Shown here one piece after another: positions 6,934 to 17,300 of a DNA stretch of 64,000 bases. Every line of letters begins with the position of its first letter. Position 1 is the first letter of the stretch. The stretch comes from VSJD01 sp964617825 (lineage in GTDB: Bacteria > Verrucomicrobiota > Kiritimatiellia > JAAZAB01). The notes under the pieces are model-generated. The model made no database searches. It was not told the origin of the DNA and saw only the letters and a program-made list of their open reading frames with translations. The position numbers and the translations under genes were made by a program. The stretch covers positions 26,062 to 90,061 of the forward strand of contig CAZTWL010000014.1 of the NCBI GenBank assembly GCA_964617825.1, read 5' to 3'.

Positions 6934-9078
6934 TTAACGACTCAATATGCGTTTCTGTATTTGTTCCGGTACTATTTCAAACATGAACGGTTCCATCGTA
7001 TAACTTGCGCGACCTCTGGTCAATGATCGGACGGCTGTGGCATACCCAAAGAGCTCAGCCAGGGGCACCTCGGCGCGAATAATCTGCACGGGAGGCTGAC
7101 TCGCCAGCCCCTTGACTTTGCCGCGCCGCGCATTGAGATCTCCCATAACGTCACCCATGGTTTCAGCGGGTGTCACGATCTCCAAAGACATAATCGGCTC
7201 CAACAACACAGGCACCGCAGCTTTAAGGGCTTCCCGAAAGGCCATGACCGCAGCAGTGCGGAAAGCGACATCCGTCGAATCCTGCATATCACAGGAAGCC
7301 GCCGTTACTCTGACAACAACATCGACGACAGGGAAATGACCGAGCAGACCAGTGGCCAAGGCATCCTGGATACCCGCCGACACAGCTACTTGGAATTCAT
7401 GCGGGAGCTCCTCCGTCGACACCTGAATCTCAATCGTATTGCCAGCCTTGCGAGGCGCAGGCGCTACGGTTAACGTGATGCCGGCAAACTGACGGCCTCC
7501 GCCAATCTCGCGGTCAAATATATGCGAGCCCGCGCCCTCAACGGTAACAGTCTCGCGGTAAGCGACAGTCGGCTCCCCGGCATTGGCCTTGACCTTATAT
7601 TCGCGCCACAGACGATCCTTGATGATCTCAAGGTGCAATTCTCCCATCCCATTGACAAGTGTCTGGCCGGTATCCGGATGAGTGCTGACTTTAAAAGTGG
7701 GATCTTCCTCACTGAGGGCCACCAAAGACCTTAACAAATCTTCGCGATCAGCCTGAGTCTTGGGCTCGATTGCCATGGACACTACCGGCTCGGGAAAACG
7801 AATGCGTTCCAATACAATCGGCTTATTTTCGGAACAAATCGTGTCACCCGTGGAAATATCCTTCATACCGGCTAAAGCGCCGATTTCGCCGGAATACAAA
7901 CTCTCGACTTCTTCGTGCTGATCGGCATGCAACTGCAACAGACGCATCACGCGTTCGCGCCGGTTAGTGCGCGGATTAAACACGTTTTGCCCCTTCTTCA
8001 AGCACCCCGAATAGACGCGCACAAAAATCATTTTGCCCATGTAAGGATTGTTAACAATCTTAAAGGCCAAAGCAGATAGGGATTCGAAATCACTGACCGA
8101 ACGCGACATGACCTCATCGGTTTTTGGATTGAAGCCTTGAACGGGGGGAATATCGATCGGCGCAGGCAGGTAATCAACCACCGCGTCAATCACCGGCTGA
8201 ATGCCCTTGTTGCGCAGAGCCGCACCGCAAAGCACGGGAACCAGTTTCCGGCTGATTGTTGCCCGACGCAAACCGTCCTTCAACAAAGCTACGGGAACTT
8301 CCGGATTTTCGAGGTAGGATCCAAGCACGGCTTCATCCGCTTCGGCCACTTTTTCCATCATTTCCGAGCGAGCCCGCTCAGCCGCCACGGCCAAATCAGC
8401 AGGAATCGCTTCCGTACGAATCACCGTTCCAAAACTGGTATCGTCAAATGCCAAAGCCTTCATGTTGATCAGGTCAATAACGCCCTTGAATTGGTCTTCG
8501 GCACCCCACGGCAACTGAATGGCCACGGCATTCGGCGTCAGCCTTTCGCGAATTTCGGCCAGCACCCTGTCAAAATCGGCGCCGACACGATCCATCTTGT
8601 TGATAAAGGCCACGCGCGGGACACCATAGCGATCGGCCTGTCGCCAAACCGTTTCCGATTGCGGCTGAACCCCGCCAACGGCACAAAACACACCCACAGC
8701 TCCATCCAACACGCGCAGCGAACGTTCCACTTCGGCAGTGAAATCCACATGCCCGGGGGTGTCGATAACATTAACCTGACAATCGCGCCAGAAACAGACC
8801 GTGGCGGCACTGGTAATTGTAATGCCACGTTCCTGCTCCTGAATCATCCAGTCCATCGTGGCGGTACCCTCGTGAACTTCGCCCATCTTATGCAGGCGTC
8901 CGGTGTAAAACAAAATGCGCTCGGTCAGCGTCGTCTTGCCGGCATCGATATGGGCCATGATGCCAAAATTCCGCACCAGAGCCAACGGACGCTTCCTGCC
9001 GGCAGCTTCCCGCGCCGAAGCGTCACCTGCAACCGCGTCATTTTGCTGATGTTTCAAAACCGGCACCATAATGTTCAC
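6934..9078 (-). CDS. fusA: Translation elongation factor G
   Basis: EF-G is the GTPase that drives ribosomal translocation and, with RRF, recycling. The P-loop AHIDAGKTT, the intact switch I motif RGITI, the DTPGHVDF motif and the NKMDRVGADF specificity motif are all visible, followed by domains II-V ending QIQKRILSR. At 714 residues it is slightly longer than E. coli EF-G because of a polar N-terminal extension of about 25 residues. The frame opens with GTG at 9078; an ATG three codons on (9069) is an equally plausible start. It lies between rpsG and rpsJ. Confidence 0.96.
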   Translation of the reverse strand: MNIMVPVLKHQQNDAVAGDASAREAAGRKRPLALVRNFGIMAHIDAGKTTLTERILFYTGRLHKMGEVHEGTATMDWMIQEQERGITITSAATVCFWRDCQVNVIDTPGHVDFTAEVERSLRVLDGAVGVFCAVGGVQPQSETVWRQADRYGVPRVAFINKMDRVGADFDRVLAEIRERLTPNAVAIQLPWGAEDQFKGVIDLINMKALAFDDTSFGTVIRTEAIPADLAVAAERARSEMMEKVAEADEAVLGSYLENPEVPVALLKDGLRRATISRKLVPVLCGAALRNKGIQPVIDAVVDYLPAPIDIPPVQGFNPKTDEVMSRSVSDFESLSALAFKIVNNPYMGKMIFVRVYSGCLKKGQNVFNPRTNRRERVMRLLQLHADQHEEVESLYSGEIGALAGMKDISTGDTICSENKPIVLERIRFPEPVVSMAIEPKTQADREDLLRSLVALSEEDPTFKVSTHPDTGQTLVNGMGELHLEIIKDRLWREYKVKANAGEPTVAYRETVTVEGAGSHIFDREIGGGRQFAGITLTVAPAPRKAGNTIEIQVSTEELPHEFQVAVSAGIQDALATGLLGHFPVVDVVVRVTAASCDMQDSTDVAFRTAAVMAFREALKAAVPVLLEPIMSLEIVTPAETMGDVMGDLNARRGKVKGLASQPPVQIIRAEVPLAELFGYATAVRSLTRGRASYTMEPFMFEIVPEQIQKRILSR

Positions 9079-9087
9079 GCGACCCTG

Positions 9088-9558
9088 TTACCACTTGTAA
9101 TGAGCAAAAGCCTTGTTAGCTTGCGCCATCTTGTGGGTTTCATCCCGCTTCTTGATTGCATTGCCCTGATTCTTGAAGGCATCCAGCACCTCAAGCCCCA
9201 TGGCCCGTTCCAGCGGAACACCTTTACGCGCTTGGGAAAATTGAATTAACCAGCGGATGGCCAGAGCCAATTGGCGATCCGAGCTGACTTCCACAGGAAC
9301 TTGGTATGTGGCCCCACCGACACGGCGGCTCTTTACCTCAACCTTGGGACGGATATTATCCATGGCGCGCATCAGCACCTCCAAGGGATCTTCCTTACTC
9401 TGTTCCTTAATGAAATCCAGCATCCCGTAGGTCACGGACTCTGCCACCGATTTCTTGCCCCGGATCATGACGTAATTAATCAGCCGCCCGATCAGCTTGC
9501 TGTTATAGCGAAGATCCGGCGCTACTTCTCGTCTTTCAGCTGTGTGTCGTCTTGCCAT
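9088..9558 (-). CDS. rpsG: 30S ribosomal protein S7
   Basis: S7 organises the 3' major domain of 16S rRNA and in E. coli represses the str operon. The 156-residue protein contains NYVMIRGKKSVAESVTYGML, the ENIRPKVEV-type segment (here DNIRPKVEVKSRRVGGATYQ), and the C-terminal HKMAQANKAFAHYKW. It is 9 nt downstream of rpsL and 9 nt upstream of fusA. Confidence 0.96.
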   Translation of the reverse strand: MARRHTAERREVAPDLRYNSKLIGRLINYVMIRGKKSVAESVTYGMLDFIKEQSKEDPLEVLMRAMDNIRPKVEVKSRRVGGATYQVPVEVSSDRQLALAIRWLIQFSQARKGVPLERAMGLEVLDAFKNQGNAIKKRDETHKMAQANKAFAHYKW

Positions 9559-9567
9559 GGCATCCTG

Positions 9568-9954
9568 TTATTTTTCTTGCTTTGCTTTAGCCCGCTTGGC
9601 CCCATACTTCGACCGACCGCGTTTGCGATTGGCAACCCCGACCGAGTCGAGCGTGCCGCGCACAATATGATATCGAACACCACCAAGATCTTTCACGCGT
9701 CCGCCGCGCACGAGCACAATACTGTGCTCCTGAAGATTGTGACCTTCGCCGGGAATATATGCGGTCACTTCTTCGCCGTTGGTCATGCGCACGCGCGCAA
9801 CTTTGCGCAACGCCGAGTTCGGTTTTTTGGGCGTCATTACACGGACGGCGATGCACACTCCGCGTCGCTGCGGACATCCGGTCAGGGCAGGCGACTTGCT
9901 ACGGTTCATGACCCTTCGTCGCCCTTTGCGCACGAGTTGATTTATCGTCGGCAT
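9568..9954 (-). CDS. rpsL: 30S ribosomal protein S12
   Basis: S12 shapes the decoding centre. The 128-residue protein has the usual MPTINQLVRKGRRR start, the TPKKPNSALRK decoding loop with the lysine that is mutated in streptomycin-resistant strains still present, and YIPGEGHNLQEHSIVLVRGG. Thus the protein has the streptomycin-sensitive residue at that position. The nearest GGAGG lies about 15 nt before the ATG, an unusually wide spacing. A candidate promoter lies 35 nt upstream of the gene. Confidence 0.96.
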   Translation of the reverse strand: MPTINQLVRKGRRRVMNRSKSPALTGCPQRRGVCIAVRVMTPKKPNSALRKVARVRMTNGEEVTAYIPGEGHNLQEHSIVLVRGGRVKDLGGVRYHIVRGTLDSVGVANRKRGRSKYGAKRAKAKQEK

Positions 9955-9988
9955 AACGTTTTTTTATTTCCTCCAAATCGAAATTCGA

Positions 9989-10016
9989 ATTCTATCAGCC
10001 CAATTATTTATTGCAA
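9989..10016 (-). promoter_or_regulatory. Candidate sigma70-type promoter of the rpsL-rpsG-fusA-S10 segment
   Basis: Read on the minus strand, TTGCAA (10016-10011) and TAGAAT (9994-9989) are separated by 16 bp in an AT-rich stretch of the rpoC-rpsL gap. Each box differs from consensus by one or two bases. It would drive rpsL and the genes after it independently of rpoBC. Confidence 0.5.
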
Positions 10017-10034
10017 GTTTTTTTCAAATTATTA

Positions 10035-10064
10035 TAAAATAAATCTCGCCAACTCGGCCGCGAG
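10035..10064 (-). terminator. Possible weak terminator after rpoC
   Basis: On the minus strand a CTCGC / GCGAG stem with a 10-nt loop (10064-10045) is followed by the T-rich run ATTTATTTTAT. The stem is short, so this may be only a partial terminator before the rpsL promoter. Confidence 0.3.
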
Positions 10065-10095
10065 CCATGCGGGGCGGCCCCAAACCGGCATCGAA

Positions 10096-13000
10096 TTAAT
10101 TTAATAATTTCCTTAACTTGTCTTCTGCGTTCTCCGTCTTGGGTAACGCTGCTTCGGGTATTGGCTCGCCGAGATGCACAAGTTTCAGATGCTTGTTGAC
10201 CGAGAAACCGACACCCGCAGGAATCAGGTGCCCCATAATGACATTCTCCTTGAACCCGAAAAGATGATCAACTTTACCCAAGGTGGCCGCCGTGGTCAGC
10301 ACGCGGGTCGTATCCTGGAACGAGGCCGCGGAAATGAAACTTTCTGTCTCGATGGACGCCTTGGTAACACCCAGCAAACACGGGGAAGCTTGTGCCGGGC
10401 GTTTGCCTTCGGCCATGGCTTTCTGGTTGACTTCCTGGAAGTGATACTTATCCACCAATTCGTTCCAGAGGAATTCCGTATCGCCCGAATCGGTGATGCG
10501 CACTTTCTTCAACATCTGGCGCACAATGACCTCGATGTGCTTGTCATTGATTTCAACACCTTGCAAGCGGTACACTTCTTGCACTTCGTTAACCAAGTAT
10601 TCCTGCAAATCTTGCGGGCCGCACACTTCAAGGACTTCCTGCGGGACAATGGGACCTTCGGTCAGCGGCTCGCCTTTGCGCACGTGATCGCCCTTGGAGA
10701 CAATAACGTGTTTGCCGAGCGCGATGACATGCTCTTCCTCGTCGCCCGTCACGGTATCACGCACGATCAAGCGCCGCGTACCGCGTTGAATGCCGCCAAA
10801 GTCGACAATGCCGGCAATCTTCGAAATTTCCGCAGCATCCTTCGGCCGGCGCGCCTCGAACAGCTCGGCCACCCGCGGCAGACCGCCGGTGATATCCTTG
10901 GTCTTGGCTTCCTTGCGCGGGGTCTTAGCGATGACCATACCAGCACTGACTTCCTTGCCTTTTTCCACAAACACATAAGCGCCGGACGGAATGCTGTAAT
11001 TGCCCACGATGACATTCGTTTTCGAATCCTTGACCAGGATCTGCGGGTGCAAATCCTCGCGGTAATCAAGAATGACAATGCGCTTGAAACCCGTAATCTG
11101 GTCCACCTCAATCTTCATGGAAACATTTTCCACAAAGTCGCGGAACTGGACGACGCCAGACTGTTCGGCAATGATCGGCACACTATGCGGTTCCCAGCGA
11201 ACAAAGACATGACCTTTGGTCACCGAGTCACCTTCCTTGACGGAAACGGCCGATCCGACGACCAAATTGTGCTGTTCCAGTTCATGGCCTTCATGATCGC
11301 GAATAACGACCGACCCGTTCTTGTTGAGAACGATATTGTCGCCTTGCGCATCCTTGACCATGCGCACATCGATGAAGTGCACGATACCGGAATTTTTGGC
11401 CTTGATTTCGGTCTGGCCCGCCCGCGAACTCGCCGCGCCGCCGATGTGGAAGGTCCGCATCGTCAGCTGCGTGCCGGGTTCGCCGATGGACTGGGCGGCA
11501 ATGATGCCCACTGCCGTCCCGAGCTCGACCAGCTTGTCGGTCGTCAAATCACGGCCGTAGCACTTGGCGCAGGCGCCGCGCTTGACTTCGCAAGTCAGCA
11601 CACTCCGGATTTTCACGCTTTCGATATCGGCCTGCTCAACGGCTTCCGCATCGGCCTCGGTAATTTCCTGACCGGCGGTAAGAATGCGTTTTTTGGGATC
11701 GCGCGGATCGAAAACGTCTTCCAGCGCCGTGCGCCCGATGATCCGCATGCCCAGCGGAATTTCCACGCCGCCGCTGATGGCCGAGATCCGAATGCCGTTC
11801 AGCGTGCTGCAGTCCTGTTCGGTAATGATCACGTCCTGGGCCACATCCACCAGCTTGCGGGTAAGATAGCCGGCATCGGCCGTCTTCAGCGCTGTGTCGG
11901 CCAGACCTTTGCGGGCGCCATGCGTGCTGATGAAATATTCCAAAACACTGAGACCTTCGCGGAAATTGGACACGATCGGCCGCTCCATGATTTCGCCGGA
12001 GGGCTTGGCCATAAGCCCGCGCATGCCGGCCAGCTGGCGGATCTGCTGACGGCTGCCGCGCGCACCCGAGTCCACCATCATGAAGAGCGGATTGGGCTCG
12101 CCCTCCGCCTGCTTCTTCTGCATGGCTTCGAACATGGTGACAGCGGTTTCCTCCGTCGCGCGCGTCCAGATGTCGATGATCTTATTGTAACGTTCGCCTT
12201 CAGTAATGATGCCCTTTTGATACTGCCGTTCGACATCCTTCATCTGATGACGAGCTTCTTCGATGATCTTGGCTTTGCCTTCCGGCACGATCATGTCCAC
12301 CAGGCCGATCGAAATTCCGGTCAAGGTTGCATGCTTGAAGCCCAGCGCTTTCAGCAAGTCCAGGACCCGCACGGTTTCCGCCTGTCCGGCTGCGTGATAG
12401 CATTTCCAGATAATCGTGCTGAGCAATTTCTTGGTAACCGTCTCGTTAATAAAACCGACCGTATGCGGAAAAACCCGGTTGAAAAACACGCGCCCAACCG
12501 TGGTGGCAATCACGCGCGCATCCACCTTGCCATACACCGTCGATTCCTTTTTGTAATCGGGATTGCGGAACAGGATCCGCGTGTGAACCTTCACTTTACC
12601 AGTATCGAAGGCATACTGCACTTCGTTGGCATCCCCAAAGAGAGGCAGATGCTTGCCGCTCTCCTCATCGGCTTTGCTCAGGAACAATTCGTTCTTGGAA
12701 GCGCTCGGCCCAAGCGTAAGGTAATAAATTCCCAGCGCTATGTCCTGCGTCGGCGTCATCACCGGCCGCCCGCTCGAGGGCGAAAACAGATTGTTTGTCG
12801 AAAGCATCAGCAACCGGGACTCTAATTGCGCCTCGATCGAAAGCGGCACATGAACGGCCATCTGGTCACCATCGAAGTCGGCATTGAAAGCCGTACAAAC
12901 CAGCGGATGGATTTGAATGGCATCGCCCTCAATCAAAATCGGCTCGAAGGCCTGAACGCTCAGGCGATGCAACGTAGGCGCGCGATTCAACATTACCGTA

Positions 13001-14259
13001 CGTCCCTTGATGACTTCATCTAATGCATCCCAGATGACATTAGTCTGACTTTCAATCATCTTTTTGGCTGCGCGCACCGTATGCACGAGACCTTTCTGTT
13101 TCAGCCGGCGGATGATAAAAGGCTCAAACAAGGTCAGGGCCATCTTCTTTGGCAAGCCGCACTGATGAAGTTGAAGTTCGGGCCCCACGACAATCACGGA
13201 ACGTCCCGAATAGTCCACGCGTTTGCCCAGCAGGTTCTGACGGAAACGCCCCTGCTTGCCCTTGAGCATATCGCTCAACGACTTCAGCGGCCGGTTGCCC
13301 GAGCCCGTCACCGGACGGCCATGCCGCCCATTGTCAAGCAAAGCATCCACCGCTTCTTGCAGCATGCGCTTTTCGTTGCGGATGATGACGTCCGGAGTCT
13401 TTAAAATAAGCAGGTTTTTAAGCCGGTTGTTGCGATTGATGACCCGGCGGTACAAATCGTTCAAGTCCGATGTCGCAAATCGCCCGCCCTCCAAGGGAAC
13501 CAGAGGACGCAGATCCGGCGGAATGACCGGAAGAACTTCCAAGATCATCCACTCCGGACGCATGCCGTTAGCCCGCATGCTTTCCACAATCTTCATGCGG
13601 TTGGCAAGTTTCTTGCGCGTCTGCTGGCTGCGCGTGGCGACCATTTGGGACTCGAGCGAGACCATTAGCGCGGCCAGATCAATGCGCTTCATGAGGTCGC
13701 GAATGGCCTCGGCGCCCATCTTGGCGCTAAACTCCTCGCCGTATAATTCAATGGCCTCGCGATACTCTTCCTCGCTGAGAATCTGCTTTTCCTTCAGAGG
13801 GGTCTTGCCGGGATCGACGACAATATAATCCTCATAATACAAAATCCGCTCAAGACTGCGCGCCGTCAAATCGACGATCAGCCCAAGGCGGCTGGGCGTA
13901 CACTTAAAGAACCAGATGTGCGAGACGGGCACAGCCAGTTCAATATGGCCCATGCGCTCGCGGCGCACACGGGACAAAGTGACTTCTACGCCGCACCGGT
14001 CGCAGAGCACGCCTTTATGCTTGATGCGCTTGTATTTCCCGCAGCTGCATTCCCAGTCACGTTGGGGGCCAAAAATACGTTCGCAGAAAAGGCCGCCGCG
14101 CTCCGGCTTGTAAGTACGATAATTGATGGTCTCCGGGTTCTTGACTTCCCCAAAACTCCATGACCGAATGGTTTCAGGTGCCGCCAGAGCAATATTAACC
14201 GCATCGAAACTCGACGGCTTATAAATCTCCGGATTACTTTTGACGCCGATTGTTTCCAT
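10096..14259 (-). CDS. rpoC: DNA-directed RNA polymerase subunit beta'
   Basis: This is the catalytic clamp subunit of RNA polymerase. I use the ATG at 14259 (METIGVKSNPEIYKPSSF) because AAGGAG sits 4 nt upstream; the frame continues 17 codons further but that part is not RpoC-like. The product is 1387 residues. The N-terminal zinc-binding cysteines (CSCGKYKRIKHKGVLCDRC) and the metal-binding motif NADFDGD that holds the active-site Mg2+ are present, as are the bridge helix and trigger loop (TQLTMRTFHIGGAAS) and the second zinc site (CEVKRGACAKCYGRDL). It follows rpoB by about 125 nt. Confidence 0.97.
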   Translation of the reverse strand: METIGVKSNPEIYKPSSFDAVNIALAAPETIRSWSFGEVKNPETINYRTYKPERGGLFCERIFGPQRDWECSCGKYKRIKHKGVLCDRCGVEVTLSRVRRERMGHIELAVPVSHIWFFKCTPSRLGLIVDLTARSLERILYYEDYIVVDPGKTPLKEKQILSEEEYREAIELYGEEFSAKMGAEAIRDLMKRIDLAALMVSLESQMVATRSQQTRKKLANRMKIVESMRANGMRPEWMILEVLPVIPPDLRPLVPLEGGRFATSDLNDLYRRVINRNNRLKNLLILKTPDVIIRNEKRMLQEAVDALLDNGRHGRPVTGSGNRPLKSLSDMLKGKQGRFRQNLLGKRVDYSGRSVIVVGPELQLHQCGLPKKMALTLFEPFIIRRLKQKGLVHTVRAAKKMIESQTNVIWDALDEVIKGRTVMLNRAPTLHRLSVQAFEPILIEGDAIQIHPLVCTAFNADFDGDQMAVHVPLSIEAQLESRLLMLSTNNLFSPSSGRPVMTPTQDIALGIYYLTLGPSASKNELFLSKADEESGKHLPLFGDANEVQYAFDTGKVKVHTRILFRNPDYKKESTVYGKVDARVIATTVGRVFFNRVFPHTVGFINETVTKKLLSTIIWKCYHAAGQAETVRVLDLLKALGFKHATLTGISIGLVDMIVPEGKAKIIEEARHQMKDVERQYQKGIITEGERYNKIIDIWTRATEETAVTMFEAMQKKQAEGEPNPLFMMVDSGARGSRQQIRQLAGMRGLMAKPSGEIMERPIVSNFREGLSVLEYFISTHGARKGLADTALKTADAGYLTRKLVDVAQDVIITEQDCSTLNGIRISAISGGVEIPLGMRIIGRTALEDVFDPRDPKKRILTAGQEITEADAEAVEQADIESVKIRSVLTCEVKRGACAKCYGRDLTTDKLVELGTAVGIIAAQSIGEPGTQLTMRTFHIGGAASSRAGQTEIKAKNSGIVHFIDVRMVKDAQGDNIVLNKNGSVVIRDHEGHELEQHNLVVGSAVSVKEGDSVTKGHVFVRWEPHSVPIIAEQSGVVQFRDFVENVSMKIEVDQITGFKRIVILDYREDLHPQILVKDSKTNVIVGNYSIPSGAYVFVEKGKEVSAGMVIAKTPRKEAKTKDITGGLPRVAELFEARRPKDAAEISKIAGIVDFGGIQRGTRRLIVRDTVTGDEEEHVIALGKHVIVSKGDHVRKGEPLTEGPIVPQEVLEVCGPQDLQEYLVNEVQEVYRLQGVEINDKHIEVIVRQMLKKVRITDSGDTEFLWNELVDKYHFQEVNQKAMAEGKRPAQASPCLLGVTKASIETESFISAASFQDTTRVLTTAATLGKVDHLFGFKENVIMGHLIPAGVGFSVNKHLKLVHLGEPIPEAALPKTENAEDKLRKLLN

Positions 14260-14385
14260 CCTGCTCCTTCCCTGAACTTTTGATGCAGAGACACTGCTCG
14301 ATTTGCCCACCGTCGTTACGCAACCATTCGACGGGCATCAGCGCTACAATCACGAATCCAATTTATCGAATTCCCCGGCGCGGGC

Positions 14386-17300
14386 TCAGTCATTGTCCCC
14401 GGCGCTGTGCAGACGAACATCCAAAGACAGACTCTGCAATTCCTTGATCAACACATTAAATGACTCCGGCATGCCGGGCTCGATGACGTTTTCACCCTTA
14501 ACGATGGACTCGTAAATCCGCGTGCGACCGGATACGTCATCGCTCTTTACCGTAAGAATTTCCTGAAGAGCATAGGCGGCCGAATAGGCTTCCAAGGCCC
14601 AGACTTCCATTTCGCCAAAACGCTGTCCGCCATACTGGGCCTTGCCGCCCAACGGCTGCTGAGTGACCAGCGAATACGGGCCAACCGCACGGGCATGAAT
14701 CTTATCACTGACCAAGTGGTGCAATTTGCACATGTAAATCACGCCCACGGTCACGGGTTGTTCGAACAAATCGCCCGTACGCCCATCGTTCAACCAAGTC
14801 TTGCCGGATGCCGGCAACCCGGCTTCCTTCATTTTCTTGCTCAGGTTGCTCTCAGATATGCCGTCGAAAATCGGCGTGGTTATATGAATGCCCAGTTGCT
14901 TGCAGACCCAACCGAGTTGGGTTTCCAACAGCTGACCTACGTTCATGCGCGAAGGCACGCCCAACGGATTAAGCACGATATCCACCGGCGTCCCATCCGG
15001 CAGGAAAGGCATATCCTCATCTTTCACAATGCGCGCCACGACACCTTTGTTACCGTGCCGGCCGGACATCTTGTCGCCGACTTCCAGACGCTTTTTGCTG
15101 GCAATATAAACCTTAACCTGCTTGATGATACCGTCTTCCGCATGATCGCCGCTAGAAAGCCTACTGAGCGCGTCCTCGCGTTCGCGCTCAACCTCCGCAA
15201 ATTTACCCATGTGCTCGTTAATGATGCCCTGAATGCGCTCCTGGATCGGACTCGGATCGATCTCCACATGCTCCCATCCCGAGGCCAGTTTGCGCAGCAA
15301 AAACTTGGTGATTTTACGATTGGCCGGAATGATGATTTCGCCAGTTTCCACATTGACGACATCCAAGGGAATCTTCTCGCCCAAGAGCACATTACTGAGG
15401 GCATCAGTGAGCTGGTCGGTAAGTTGCTGTTTTTTAACCTTGTGATCGTCCTCGATTTGCTTCATCTGCTGGCGGCGGGCCTTGGAGGTCAGCTTCTCGC
15501 GCACCACGTTTTGCTGGGCCGAGGCGCTGACTTCCATCACAATGCCTGACGTGCCGCTGGGGACAGTCAATGACGTATCACGAACATCAGCCGCTTTTTC
15601 CCCGAAAATAGCCCGCAAGAGACGCTCTTCCGGGGCCAATTCAGTTTCGTTCTTTGGCGTAACCTTGCCGACCAACACCGTCCCCGGTTTAACTACGGCA
15701 CCGACACGAATGACACCGTCATTACCAAGATCCTTGAGAGCTTCTTCGCCCACATTGGGAATATCGCGGGTAATTTCCTCGGGGCCCAACTTCGTATCGC
15801 GGGCACTGGCTTCAAATTTTTCGATATGCACTGAAGTAAAGATGTCGTCACGCACGACGCGCTCGCTGATCAGGATGGCATCCTCGAAATTGTAACCGCA
15901 CCACGGCATGAATGCCACCAGGACATTACGCCCGATGGAAAGCTCGCCGCCATCCGTATTGGGCCCATCGGCCAACACCATGCCGCGCGTCACCCGCTGG
16001 CCATGCTTGACAATCGGCTTCTGGTTCATGCATGTGCCCGAGTTCGAACGCATGAACTTGCATAGTTCATAAACCTGCCCGGCATCACTTTCCTTGATGC
16101 CTTTCTTCGGAAGCTTGCCGTCCGGGGTAACAATGATCTGCGTTGCCGAGACATAAGCCACCTTACCCGGTTCCGTGGCTGTGACCATGACACGCGAATC
16201 GAGCGCCACACGCCGTTCCAACCCGGTGCAAACATAGGGACTCTCAGACCGGATCAGCGGCACAGCCTGACGCATCATGTTGGAACCCATCAAAGCACGG
16301 TTGGCATCGTCGTGCTCCAGGAAGGGAATCAACCCGGCAGCCACACTGACAACCTGCTTCGGCGACGCATCCATGTATTGAACCGTGTCCTTGGGTTTCT
16401 CAAGGAACTCTCCCCGATAGCGGACGGAGACATTCTCCTCCTTGAAGCGGCCCTTTTCGTCCACCGGCGCATTGGCCTGGGCAATGACAAAATTTTCCTC
16501 TTTATCAGCAACCAGATATTCCACTTTATCGGTCACACAGCCGTCTTCCACCTTGCGATATGGCGTTTCGATGAAACCGAAATCGTTAACCCGCGCATAG
16601 GTACCCAAGGACGAAATAAGTCCGATGTTCGGGCCTTCAGGCGTCTCAATGGGACATATACGACCATAGTGACTGCTGTGCACGTCGCGGACCTCGAAAC
16701 CGGCCCGCTCGCGGCTCAAGCCGCCTGGTCCAAGAGCGCTGAGACGACGCTTGTGCGTAAGCTCGGAGAGCGGATTGGTTTGATCCATGAACTGACTCAA
16801 CTGACTGCGCGCAAAAAAATCGTGCACCGATGCCGAGAGCGATTTGGGGTTGATCAGCCGCTGAGGGGTAATTTTCTCAATGGCGGAATCCATAAACACC
16901 ATACGCTCGCGCAGGGTGCGCTGGGTGCGGGCAAGACCAACCCGGCACTGGTTTTCCACAAGTTCCCCGACGGTCCGCAGGCGCCGGCTGCCCAGATGGT
17001 CGATATCGTCCACAATACCATTGCCGCGCGACAGATTGATCAGATAGCGCAATGCCTCAACAAAATCCTCGTTGTCAAGCATCCGCAAATTCTTATCCTT
17101 ATGCAGTCCCAGTTTCTGATTGATCTTGTAACGACCAACGCGCCCAAGATCGAACCGGCGCGGATCGAAGAAAAGATTTTTCAGCATCTGGCGGGCATTG
17201 TTGACAGTTGGGGGATCGCCGGGACGCAATTTTTTGAAAATATCCTTGAGCGCTTCGTCCTCGGAATGCGTCGTATCCTTCTGAATATTGCGCAGGAAAA

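Noticed and set aside
8137..9249. 370-codon open frame on the plus strand
   Set aside because: Antisense to fusA and rpsG, His/Arg/Asn-rich shadow translation with no recognisable motif.
10174..12825. 883-codon open frame on the plus strand
   Set aside because: It is exactly antisense to rpoC, has no domain-like sequence and results from the codon bias of the coding strand.
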